DNA of 64,000 nucleotides, from the NCBI GenBank assembly GCA_905221605.1, contig CAJNDS010002655.1, positions 124,001-188,000 of the forward strand. The letters run 5' to 3'. The notes beneath the pieces are model-generated. The model was not told the origin of the DNA, did no database searches, and was given only the letters and a program-made list of their open reading frames with translations. The translations under genes were made by a program, and so were the position numbers. This document shows positions 54,320 through 64,000 of this stretch, one piece after another; the stretch's first letter is position 1, and the number at the start of each line of letters is the position of its first letter. The DNA is from Symbiodinium natans. Taxonomy: Eukaryota; Sar; Dinophyceae; Suessiales; Symbiodiniaceae.

Positions 54320-57300
54320 GTGTGAGTATTTTGAGCCCGCCGGGGTCTGAAGCTCATGTTTTTGTTTCTGTGTGCTCCGTTCGTCGCGACGGTGCATGCA
54401 AGAAGCCCTAACTTTGCCAAACCCTAAGCCGGACGGGTGGCTTAGGGTTTTATTGTTGGGGCATTGCAGGGAGTCGCAGCAGTTCACCGGAACTTGCAAA
54501 AATCTGCCCTGACGGCGAACTGCTGTAGCAAATCTTTTTGTCGCGCTGTGCAAGTCGCCTGATCAGTATGGGTCCGAGCTACTGGGCGGCCATTCACATC
54601 GAAGGTCTCTGAAGCTGTTTTGTTTTCACTTTCGGTCTGTGCTCTTTTCTTCCATAGTATAGTAAATCTAAACAAAGTCATAAAGCATAGAAACATAATG
54701 ATATATAAGTCGTGGCCTGAGGCTTCAGAAACTCCCTTCTCGAGCCCGCCGCTCTTTTGTGCCGTGCAAAGCTTGCTTTAACCAATGTGAACCCTTTCCA
54801 AAAAGAGCATTGTGTTTGCCAAGGCTGGAGGGGTATTGCCCCCCGACCCCCAGCTCTTTGGTGCCGTACAAAGCTTGCTTCAACCATATGAATCCTCTGC
54901 AAACCCATCATGCGAGCATTGAGTTTGCAATTACGGGGAGCCTGCGCGCCGCCCCCCCCCCCCCCCTCTCCTCGCCCCCCCCCACCAGCTTGCTTGAAAG
55001 AAGATCGCGCCATCAGTAGACATTCCTTCACATCCGGGATTTGCGGGCTTCAGGATTAGATGCAACAAGAGCGACATTGAGAGGTTCATTGGTGTCGATG
55101 TGGTAGTAAGTACAAAACAATAAGCGCAAACAACTCCCAACAAAACACACAAACACACCTAAGTTCATTTTGCACTTTTTGCCCACAACCATCCTTCACC
55201 CCACGGCCGAAAACCCTAAATTTCAGCACTTATTTCGATGGTGAGCAAACTGGCGCCAGGAACTTTCAGCCGACAATTGCTCAGCTCTGATTCGTGTGGC
55301 GCTTGGAGTTGACATTAGCAGGAGTTAATGTTTAGGGTTCAGCAGCTGTCGCATGTTGTCACGTTTGCGGCTCTTGCCGATGGCCTTCCCGGTAGCTTGA
55401 TTTCTAAAGGCTGAACGCAGCTGCCACTTCCACTGTTCCGATTGTCTCGCATGGTTGGCATTCGAGGAGTGCATAGAATGAATGATTGAGGTTGTTTGTT
55501 CTGCACTCAAAGTCGCAAGGGCCCTTCTGGCAACGTGGTTCCGGCTCGGGGCTTTGTGTTTCGGGCAAACCCCATGGCAGTTCCCCATTCGAAGGCCACA
55601 CGACTTCAACCCTGCAGAAGAGCCAAGCCACCACTTGCAAGGAAGGTCAGGCTCACGTCTCCAGTGGCCGCTGTTTCGAAAGCGACCGAGCTACATGGGA
55701 CGATCCAGGAAAGCTACAATGAACTTGGGGTGAAACTTAGGAAGGCCCAAGGCAACACTTTACAAGCTTGATTGGCTGTTATCAGACGTTGGGAAACTGA
55801 GTGAACGAGCCTGGTTGTCGCTGGGCCAGGTGCTCCCTTCTCTGCCTCCCTTCCCCTCCTTCTTTCGCCCTTGCCCTCTCGGAGCTCTTTCTACATATGC
55901 CATCTTGGAACGAATTGGAAGAGCAGGAAGCGAGATGCCTGAGGTGTGCTGGGACTTTGTGGGTTTTTAAGTAAGACCTCCCGAGCCATTTGTGCAGCCT
56001 TTCCCGCCAAGCTTTGCAGGCTGCCGAGCCATGCAGGCCCGAGTAGGAACAAGTACCTGTCCACTTTCCGATCTAGATTGAGAAACAAAGTGGAGATCGC
56101 GGTTCGTATCAGGAGGTTCACGCTGCTACTTATGATGTTTCCGACGTGTGCGGTCTAGAAGACCACGAACAGTCGTCAAACAAAATGGTTTTTGACAACA
56201 TTACATGCCTAATGGCCGCACCAAACCATGGTTGTGAGGCTACAATTTTTCCCTCGAGGGCAATCCCGCATGAGGAAGAACATATTTAGTGAGTCTACAA
56301 AGCTTGCAAATAGGAGGGTTGTTTTTGCTTGACAGAGGTTCAAATAGCCGAGCATTGCAAGATTTATGAGTTGTGTTGTGCTTCTCCTTCATTTCTTCAA
56401 GAACAACTTCTAATCTGAATCTCTCGTGTGTTCTTGTTTCCTCTCCCTTCCAGGCGTCTCAACGTAATCCGAGTCTACACCCTAACTAATTTCGGTCTCT
56501 GTCTCCAGGTAGAGGTGAGATTTGTCGTTTCCGCATTTGAGCTGGTCGTGTTCCGTATCGAAGGGGTGTCAAGATGAAGATGTACTTGCTCTTGATTGCG
56601 ACCCCAAAATTCTGCGCTCAAGCCCCAATCACCTGCACCTCCCAAGCATCCCATGCAGAGGACATGCTCAACAAGAGAAAATCATGACTTTTTCCCCCAA
56701 TAAATCAAACCCCGAAAAGTGTCTGAACTGGTCTAGACCCAGGCGCCGCGTCTTCAGGGGCCGAGACCCTCTTTGTGGCTTCCCAGCCGCGTGCGGCCTG
56801 CAGGTGGACTTCTTGGAGGGGTCAATGTGTCAAGGCAGTAGCAGTGACACGATGAAGCGTGACTCATGTAGCGCAAAGACGTGCCAGAAGAATTCTTTTG
56901 CCAATGTCCGTAGGTCAGGGAAACGACCTCAGCAGACAATTTGGAGTTCTTTGTTGAAGTTGGATGTCGAGCAGCATGTGCTTCCATGGTGAGATGCTCG
57001 TTGAACACCCGCGCCAGTGATGCTTGCGACGCGGACATCAAGTGCATGGAGTATTCCCACAGTCTCGCGACTCCGGCAGGGGGCCGAGTTAAGCTTTCAA
57101 GTCCATGCTTCAAGGCTGAATTTACGGATCTGTTGATGTGTGGTATGTCCTCCAAGTCACGCGCTTCAGGTTTACAAAACACATGTGCAATTTTTCTGCA
57201 TCAAACAAAGAGGTTCGCGATTCAAGTATGTGCGATTCAAAACTCGTTTCCAGCCAGAAAAAACTCATGTGTTGGCAAGTACAGGGTCCGAAACAATCGT

Positions 57301-57735
57301 GGTTGAGACCTCCAAATTAGGGCCGCCAAAACAAAGCCAAGCTATACATGAAGTTTCGCAAGAGAATTCCTATGCAGACAGGCTCGTCCGGAAGTGTGCA
57401 TGCTCTACAGTGGCTTGGCCGGGGCCTTTTTGGCTAGGCCAGCAGATTTCAAGGATTCGGTTTAGCACACGGGCTAGTATCTATGATTCGGTTTTGATCG
57501 TTCAGATCTGCAGTTGCTGAGAATCTGGATGCCATCAAGAATTTGCGGAGCCAAGCCGGCAGGAAGCGGCGGCCGAGTGTGAGGCAGTATCAGATTTTGT
57601 CAGCTGCCCCCATTGAGCCCTTTAATATTGGTTGACGACAAGGCCTACTTTACAGTTCAAGTGCCAAGCTGAAACAGCCCGAGTCCCATGTTTTCTCAAT
57701 CGAAATAGCAAACCTCAATCGGGGCTTAGACCTAT
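54320..57735. other. No confident gene; two ORFs of interest
   Basis: A minus-strand open segment at about 57164-56967 has an AG|G start and a helical, protein-like reading (INRSVNSALKHGLESL; LWEYSMHLMSASQASLARVF) and may be an exon. A plus-strand segment ending at 55771 (ATELHGTIQESYNELGVKLR then KAQGNTLQA, stop) may be a terminal exon. A roughly 100-bp direct repeat around GCTCTTTGGTGCCGTACAAA lies at 54747-54890. Confidence 0.3.
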
Positions 57736-57739
57736 CACC

Positions 57740-58041
57740 CTAGTTAATCCCTGAACCCTCAACCCCAACCCTAAACCCTAAACCCTAAACCCTAAACCCT
57801 AAACCCTAAACCCTAAACCCTAAACCCTAAACCCTAAACCCGAAACCCTAAACCCTAAACCCCAAACCCCAAACCCTAAACTTACAGCTCAGACGGCCCT
57901 CCACCAGCCCCCGGCCTGGTCAACGCTTGCGCCATGGCAGGCCTGGAAGAAGTAAGACATCGTCTTTTGGGTTTAGGGTTCATGGTTTGGGGTTTAGGGT
58001 TTGGGGTTTAGGGTTTGGGGTTTAGGGTTTGGGGTTTAGGG
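57740..58041. repeat. Inverted telomere-like arrays
   Basis: About 20 CCCTAAA copies (57740-57890) and TTTAGGG/TTTGGGG copies (57969-58041) enclose about 78 bp that is open on both strands, with a minus-strand AG|G segment starting ACHGASVDQ. Strand undecided. Confidence 0.75.
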
Positions 58042-58740
58042 GGGTTGCAGGCTGGATCTGGAAGGGGCGGAGCGGGCGCAAATAAGGATGGGGGTTTCAA
58101 GACATTTTCTCCTAATATCGGTTGAGAAATCCTGCTGTCAACATAGGTCGAGCAGGCAGGGAACTTGCAAGTTGATCTTTGCAGGAGCTCTGAAGCATAA
58201 TCGTAATCAGGTCAACAGCACCCACCTCAATCTGCTGCGCGCTTGCAAGTATTTGTTATGAGCACTGCTTTAGTGTGATGCCAGAGTTGCCAGTGCACCA
58301 TGGGCTGTGCTCACGACAAAGGTTGCATCGCATGCAGAATGATAACTTTTTTTCAGGTGTTTGTGTGGAGTGCCACAATAATTTTCGGGATGTTGCAGTG
58401 TTCGCATGCTGTAGGCGTTACTCTGCCAGCAAGTTGTATTTTGAGTCAAGCTGCTCAGTGTGTGCAGTTAAAGACGAAGAGCTCACGGCATCAACTGTCG
58501 GCTTTTTGGCTGTTTCGCGATCCCTACATTCTCCATTTGAAGCTTTCCGTGGTCTTCTTCTACCTAAAAGATCGGTCCCTGGAAGCTTTTGTGTTGCACA
58601 TGTCCCTTGCTCTGGATAAGCTTCATAAGGCTGACAGACGAGAGTCTGTGCGTATGTGCGTGCCAACTGTAGGTGAAATCGTATCTGGGTGAAGGCGGCG
58701 AGACGAAGTGCTGGAGGTGCCGGACATGAATTGCAAGATT

Positions 58741-59926
58741 GGGTTTAGGGTTTAGGGTTTAGGGTTTAGGGTTTCGGGTTTAGGGTTTAGGGTTTAGGGT
58801 TTCCCGCGCCCCATTGTTCTTCATCTTTGCCCTCATATCATGGGCATGCTGGCCAGCAACGCGCCGCTCCAACGGCTCGCATAATCCTCGTGTCATCAAC
58901 CTAAGCAAGTGAACAAGTTGCCAGGCGAGGAGATCCCACTGTGCTGAGCAGGTGCCACGCCTAGCTGCCGGAAACCGGGTCCTGTTCCCGGGTTCTTGTA
59001 GAATCGAAGGGGTTTCAACGCGGTTTCTGTGTTTTTAGATTTGAAATTCGGGGGTTTGTAAGGGGTTTGGCATCTTGCGGGGTTGAAGCAAGAACCGGAG
59101 CTCAAGCACCGAAACCCTAAGGTTTGCACCCTAATCGCCGAACCCACAAGCTTCAGGCGCTCGAACTAGTCCATGACACCAGCATTCGCTGATAGAGGAT
59201 GCTAGTCCGAGACCTGATCTAGTGCTTGGCAGTCTCCAAAGCAGCTCGCGTTGTGGGATCTCTTCGTGGGAACATGACTTCGGAGTTGCGCTAAGCTCTG
59301 AAGCCCGAGCCGAAAACATCAACCTTAGTGCCTAAATTCTGTGAGCCAGACCCTGGACATCCTCCTTGAACACTCGCCGAGGTTCCAGGCCCAAAACTGG
59401 CGGATTGGCATTTGCGCCATTATTCTCGCGGTGATCCTCCTGGCGCGCCCCTGTTTCCGAGCCAGGGCATAGTTGTCAACGCGTGCGTTCGTTTTGGTAG
59501 TAGGAACCTTCCGCGAGCCTCCCAGAGGCTGTCCAAGGGCTTCCCAGACATCTCACAGAAGACCCGGCGAGATTGGCTCTGTTGATGGTGAACAGAGGCT
59601 GAAGCTAGGTGAGGAGGCCGCTGAAACAACAAAGAGGTGTGCAACACCTTGCTAAGGGCCCTTTCGCCCTGTGCCACCATGAAGGCCACCATGTGTTGTT
59701 ATGTCATCCCGGTGACTTTCCAAAGCCTCCGGAGTCAGGTCCCCGGTGGGTAGAGGCAGACCCACAAGTCAGAAGGATGCTCTGTGGTTGTTGGATTGGA
59801 CGGTGTGGGCGTGTGAGATTCTTGTGACAAAATCCTGGTCCCAAACGCCTCTTGGCCGGAGGCCCAGGTTTAGGGTTTAGGGCTTAGGGTTTGGGGGTTA
59901 GGGTTTAGGGTTGAGGGTTTAGGGTT
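58741..59926. repeat. Two TTTAGGG arrays, region otherwise without a gene
   Basis: Arrays at 58741-58802 and 59868-59926. The second follows CCCAG directly, so GTTTAGGG could serve as donor of a plus-strand exon. A 130-codon plus ORF at 58300-58692 before the first array has no recognisable domain. Confidence 0.65.
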
Positions 59927-60397
59927 GCAACTTGTAGTTGCCCTATAGGCCCGAAGCCTGATCGACAGTCTGTGGTCCATTTGCTATGTCAGGTTTTTTT
60001 TGGTTAACCCCTCGCTCGTCTCACGCCAAATCTTCACATACAGGCATGGGGAACACCTGCTGCGTGTCAGTGGCAGCAGTACTTGCAATGAAGATGTGCT
60101 GTCAGTCTTTTGGGGTTTCGAAGGTGTTTTTCGGGGTCCACGGGGTTGCATGTTTCGCTTTTTTGAATGCTTCATGCCCACCCACGGCCTTGCTGCAAAC
60201 GAGCTGGCTTGACCAGGGGCTCGCTCTTTTGCAGCAGTTTGCAGGGATCCCTCAAAGGTGCAGGGATGTGGGGGACGGGACGGTTGGGTGATTTCCCTTG
60301 CCGCCACGTCGTTGTTATGTTTGTTGTTGGGGGGGTTTCTCTTCAAGTTCTCTCCAACACGCCACCGAAGGGCTCAAACTTTGAATTGGCGTGGGAC

Positions 60398-60520
60398 CTT
60401 GCCTCCGCGCAGATCACCGTCAGCGCCTCCTTCACATTGATGTACAACTTGAACCACAGGCCAGGGGCTGTTCATGGGTTTGGGGGCGATGGAGGGCTGG
60501 CAGTGGACGTCAGCAGGGGC
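60398..60520 (-). CDS. Candidate exon, frame ambiguous
   Basis: A 123-nt minus-strand segment with AG|G at both ends is open in phase 0 (ADVHCQPSIAPKPMNSPWPV within it). A second frame over its right part reads LWFKLYINVKEALTVICAEA, which looks more like protein but needs an AG|C acceptor. No family recognised. Confidence 0.3.
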
Positions 60521-60710
60521 CTTCGAAGCTCCAGGGCTCAGGCATGATGAGTTTTGACCCCGAAGTGAGGCCCTGAGGCCATTTTTTGCGGATGCTGCTT
60601 TCAACGTCTACGGCTCCCTAGACGCTTTTTTTCGATTCGAAGCCCGAAGCCATCCTTCAGCCCCTCCTTGAGCCCTGGCCATCAGCTGTCGGCTCTTTGA
60701 GCCGTAGCTT

Positions 60711-60885
60711 GGGATGCTCCCTCCTTATACTGACAGTCCTGAATAGGGATTCTAGTACCCCCCTTTTATAATCCCTGTTAGGGACTCTTAGGTATAAGGG
60801 ATTCTAGTACCCCCCTGAATAGGGATTCTAGTACCCCCTTTTATACTCCCTGTTAGGGACTGTTAGGTATAAGGGGGGACATCCC
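60711..60885. mobile_element. MITE-like element with internal duplication
   Basis: Terminal inverted repeats about 30 bp long (GGGATGCTCCCTCCTTATAC at the left; complement of the right end GGGATGTCCCCCCTTATACC). Inside, a unit of about 57 bp starting AATAGGGATTCTAGTACCCC occurs twice in tandem. Same family as 24110-24203. Non-coding. Confidence 0.7.
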
Positions 60886-61904
60886 GAGCTGCAGCTCACT
60901 TTCTGGCAAGCGCTCGGGCGTGTGGAGGCGAAGCCGCCTAACAAAGCCCAACGGCTCGGAGCTCTGGATGATGATGCTGGGGGCCTCACCAACCTTTACC
61001 GATAGTTGGCGTGTTGCTTGGGATCATTTGGGTCTTAGGGCCGGTGTCTAGTGCAGGTCGGCTTGATTATGCTTGATTCCAGCGTGGTGTGGAAGGTGTC
61101 GCCACGCAGTCGTCACCATACCTGGTGGTCATGTTTGCTGCATGTACGCAACATATGCGCCGCGTGTGCACGTTTGAAGCCCCAAGTTTACTTCCGATCA
61201 CCATGGGCCCCATACAGGCCCAGACTTCTTCCCAGATTCTCCAGGCACATTCAGAACACCTCCAAGCCCAAGTCCAGACACAGGTTTTGCCCCTGCTGCG
61301 TCGACCACCTCCACAGAAGGCCGGATCCTAAGGGGCCGGGGACAGGTCAAGGAAGAAGGATAGTTTTGATTCGTGGTTGTGCTGAAGTGTTGAGGCACAA
61401 ATCGAAACAAACCCCTCCCCAAAGACCCCGAATTTCCTTACCAACCCCTAAACCCGAGTTAACCACCAACTACAATAGTAAGCTTTTTGCCTTCTGTACT
61501 CAGTTATTCCTTCAGTCTTTCTGGTGAGCGTTAGCACCAAGGCTTTAACCCTAAATCTCCAAGTCTCCGCCTACATCCACCACCTTGAAACTCCAAGAAG
61601 CCTCAGCAAATCTTCCCAAGTCTTGAAGCCCCACTGGCCCCTCACAAGGTTGGGGGGTGGGGGGGGGGGTCGTAGGACATCCTAGAGCATGAGATCGCTT
61701 GCTGGGTGGGAGCCGAGGTTCCATCGTGTCGTGCTCTCCGACGAGAGCTCGTCGGAGAGCAACGAGTGAGTGATTCAGGTCACGAAGTAATTCGGCTAAT
61801 TCGGAAACGTGGCATGGAGGCATGTGCTAAACCCGAAGCCCACCCAGCCACATCCTTAACACCTTAACAAAACATCTCGCGCCAAGAAGATTCAAGCTCC
61901 CTAA

Positions 61905-62171
61905 AACCTAAGCCCTAAGCCCTAAGCCCTAAGCCCTAAACCCTAAACCCTAAACCCTAAACCCTAAACCCTAAACCCTAAACCCTAAACCCTAAGCTCC
62001 AGCATCCTGCAATTGAACGCTTCGGCCTGCTGCGCTGCGCTTCCCAGCCTCGCGTTCCAGGGGAGGGCGGACCTGCCGAGGCCACATCAGAGACAAAAGC
62101 CATTGGGGTTTAGGGTTTAGGGTTCAGGGTTCAGGGTTCAGGGTTCAGGGTTTAGGGTTTAGGGTTTAGGA
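61905..62171. repeat. Inverted telomere-like arrays around a candidate exon
   Basis: CCCTAAA/CCCTAAG copies (61905-61997) and TTTAGGG copies (62106-62171) frame the exon candidate at 62007-62072. The stretch 60890-61900 shows nothing I can name. Confidence 0.8.
62007..62072 (-). CDS. Candidate 66-nt exon
   Basis: Phase-0 segment of 22 codons with CGGCAG|GTC before and TTGCAG|GATG after, framed by inverted telomere-like arrays exactly as in P1. It encodes a basic peptide (VRPPLEREAGKRSAAGR then SVQLQ). Open on the plus strand too (IERFGLLRCASQPRVPGEGG), so strand rests on the border rule. Confidence 0.35.
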
Positions 62172-62464
62172 GCTTCCAATTGAGAGGATCGATGTAGTGC
62201 CGAGGGTTGTGAGCCCGCCGCCCAGAAGCCTCAAAACATCTCAAAACTCTCCAAATTGCAACTCCTATCCGCGGTAGGCCGCAGAAAGCGCGGGGGCATT
62301 GAGGACTTGGCATTGGTTCAGGGCAGGGAAGGGTGTCATTGTTGTCAGCTGCGAGTTCATTTCTGCTTGATTTGTGTCTTCATTCCACCCTGCAAGGTGG
62401 GCAAGCCTGTAACCCGAAAAGGAGGGAAGCTGATCAGAAAGGAAGTGAGCAAGTGACACGTACG

Positions 62465-62625
62465 TGACAGAAACGTCTCTCTTTCTTCTTCTTGTTTTCT
62501 TTCTCCCTCTCTCTCCCTCTCTTCTCTCGCTCTCGTCTCTCGGACTCTCTTTTCTTGGTTCCTAGCTCGCTCTCGCTCTTTCCGTCTCTCTTTCTCTCGC
62601 TCTGTCGCTCACCGTCTCCTGAGAG
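62465..62625. repeat. Polypyrimidine tract
   Basis: About 160 bp of almost pure C/T on the plus strand in degenerate CTCT and TTCT repeats. The Glu/Arg/Lys ORF on the other strand is an artefact. Confidence 0.9.
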
Positions 62626-62957
62626 ACTCACGTGTCTTCAAGTGTTCAATGGCTCTGTGTTCGGTACAAAGGTGGCCTGGGACCTCGCTCAGCTGAATGC
62701 CCCAACATCCTAAACTCCTAGACTTTCCTACGCCTTCAAGCCCGACCACGCCTCAAAACTCCTCAAAACACCTCGCAAACACCTCAAAACACCTCAAACA
62801 CTTCAAGACTGTCAGTATTTGTAACAGCTCCGAGCAACTTGATGCACGTTCTGGGGGGCTCGAAGCGGTCGTTTCCACTCGTCCCACGCCGCGCCGCTGT
62901 GATCACTCCCAGCACTTCAGCGGAGAAATAGATGGTGCTGAATCGAGATGGGTTTCT

Positions 62958-63008
62958 AGGGTTTAGGGTTTAGGGTTTCAGAGTTTAGGGTTTAGGGTTT
63001 AGGGTTTA
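62958..63008. repeat. TTTAGGG array
   Basis: About seven heptamers following TTTCTAG. The 63009-63600 stretch has only unsupported short ORFs. Confidence 0.8.
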
Positions 63009-63608
63009 ATGGAGGGGCATGGAGTGTTCAACAGTAGCAGCTTGGGAAACTTGGGGGTGCGACTGTTGTCTGATATGTCGGGTTCGGGTGTTCCAGGGCT
63101 TCTTGGCGAAGGCTTAAGGTGTGCTTTTACGGGGCCTTTTGGCCTTCGGCTTCAGGATGCTGTGGGCTTGTTGGGGGATTTTGAACTGCGATTCTTTTGT
63201 TAGGCGGCAGCAATTCAGAGTTTCAAGCGGGCTGCGAACAACTAAAACATTTGCTGAGGCTAGAAGACAACAGGCGCCAAGAACCTGAAGCTTCTCAAGA
63301 AGCTTTCGCTGTCTTGTGAAGCATGTTTTGCACTCTTCGTCATGCGTTCATTGTTGTGTCTTTTACTCAGACTTTTGCTCGTACGTTTTGCTGTGTGGTT
63401 ATATTTTATTGTTCCTGTTTTTCGTGCTTTCTGTAATGCTTCGGTTCCTTTGTTTCTCGTTGTTTTGCGTTCGTCCTTGAGCTGTGTGTATGTGCCAGGG
63501 CACACGTCCTTTTTCAGGAGCGCAAAAATGCAACCACCCAGGAAGGGTGGCTCAACTGGCGCCAACCGAGACATGACCCGGGGTGACTCGCGGACTGGCT
63601 TTGAGCTA

Positions 63609-63668
63609 GGTTTAGGGTTTAGGGTTTAGGGTTTAGGGTTTAGGGTTTAGGGTTTAGGGTTTAGGGTA
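63609..63668. repeat. TTTAGGG array
   Basis: About eight heptamers directly after GAGCTAG, so GTTTAGGG could be a plus-strand donor. To its right a plus ORF ending at 63879 (SSLRTLLELLFPAAALADDP) is protein-like but has no defined borders. Confidence 0.8.
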
Positions 63669-64000
63669 CCAGGAGTGAAGTCAATTTTGACCCTTGCTGC
63701 ATCTTGTCTTATCGGTTACCCAAGCCAGCTTGACACTGGCCCCAGCAACTCCCTTCAACGGTCCCTGGATCACGTCCAGCCTCCGAACTCTTCTAGAATT
63801 GCTGTTCCCTGCAGCAGCTCTCGCAGACGATCCGTCGGACACTCAATGGATCCTTGCCAAGCAACTGCGACGTCAATGAGTTGCGCCCTTCCCCTTGCAA
63901 TCCTAAGAGCAAGGCCTTCAACTCAGCTTCAGATCAGCATCTGCCCCAATCTCACTTGAGCTTTGAGAAGCCTATCGCAAGATGTCAACGCCTGCTCAAA

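Overview
The window reads as nuclear DNA of a dinoflagellate (Symbiodiniaceae-like or a close relative). Three things point there: many interstitial arrays of the TTTAGGG telomere-type heptamer; genes split into small exons whose introns start with GC or GA and have AG|G at both borders; and large multi-ORF non-LTR retroelements. The species cannot be fixed from the sequence.

Layout. 1-7.6 kb (minus strand) holds retroelement coding sequence. One reading frame is open from 5054 to the left edge without a stop and is cut by the window; next to it lies a reverse transcriptase-RNase H gene with a frameshift (5131-7601). 7.8-18.8 kb is a minus-strand gene region with many telomere-like arrays. 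It contains a complete seven-exon gene for acidic ribosomal protein P1 (16614-18641), assembled exon by exon, and a weaker five-exon gene for a small protein with a mitochondrial-type N terminus. 19-25.8 kb is mostly non-coding, with a long AGT-type trinucleotide tract, one Gly-rich exon and small palindromic elements. 25.8-30.3 kb is a satellite block (14-, about 72-, 61- and 42-bp units).

31-44.2 kb contains two copies of a 1.2-kb repeat. The second copy is split by a 10.4-kb non-LTR retrotransposon (32712-43135, minus strand) with a 10-bp target-site duplication; the intact sister copy shows the empty site. Its ORFs encode an RS-rich basic protein, a small basic/acidic protein, an APE endonuclease-reverse transcriptase with a zinc-finger tail, a helical protein, and a complete ubiquitin-specific protease (C19) domain whose start codon overlaps the preceding stop as TGATG. 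44.9-45.3 kb is an ACT trinucleotide tract.

47.7-51 kb (plus strand) carries a split protein kinase gene with nearly all catalytic motifs, and 52.2 kb a small membrane protein. 54-64 kb is gene-poor, with more telomere-like arrays, candidate exons and a MITE-like element.

A recurring design links the genic parts. Exons lie between a CCCTAAA array on their left and a TTTAGGG array on their right, so several introns begin with TTTAGGG repeats and end with CCCTAAA repeats in transcript orientation and could fold into hairpins that bring the splice sites together.
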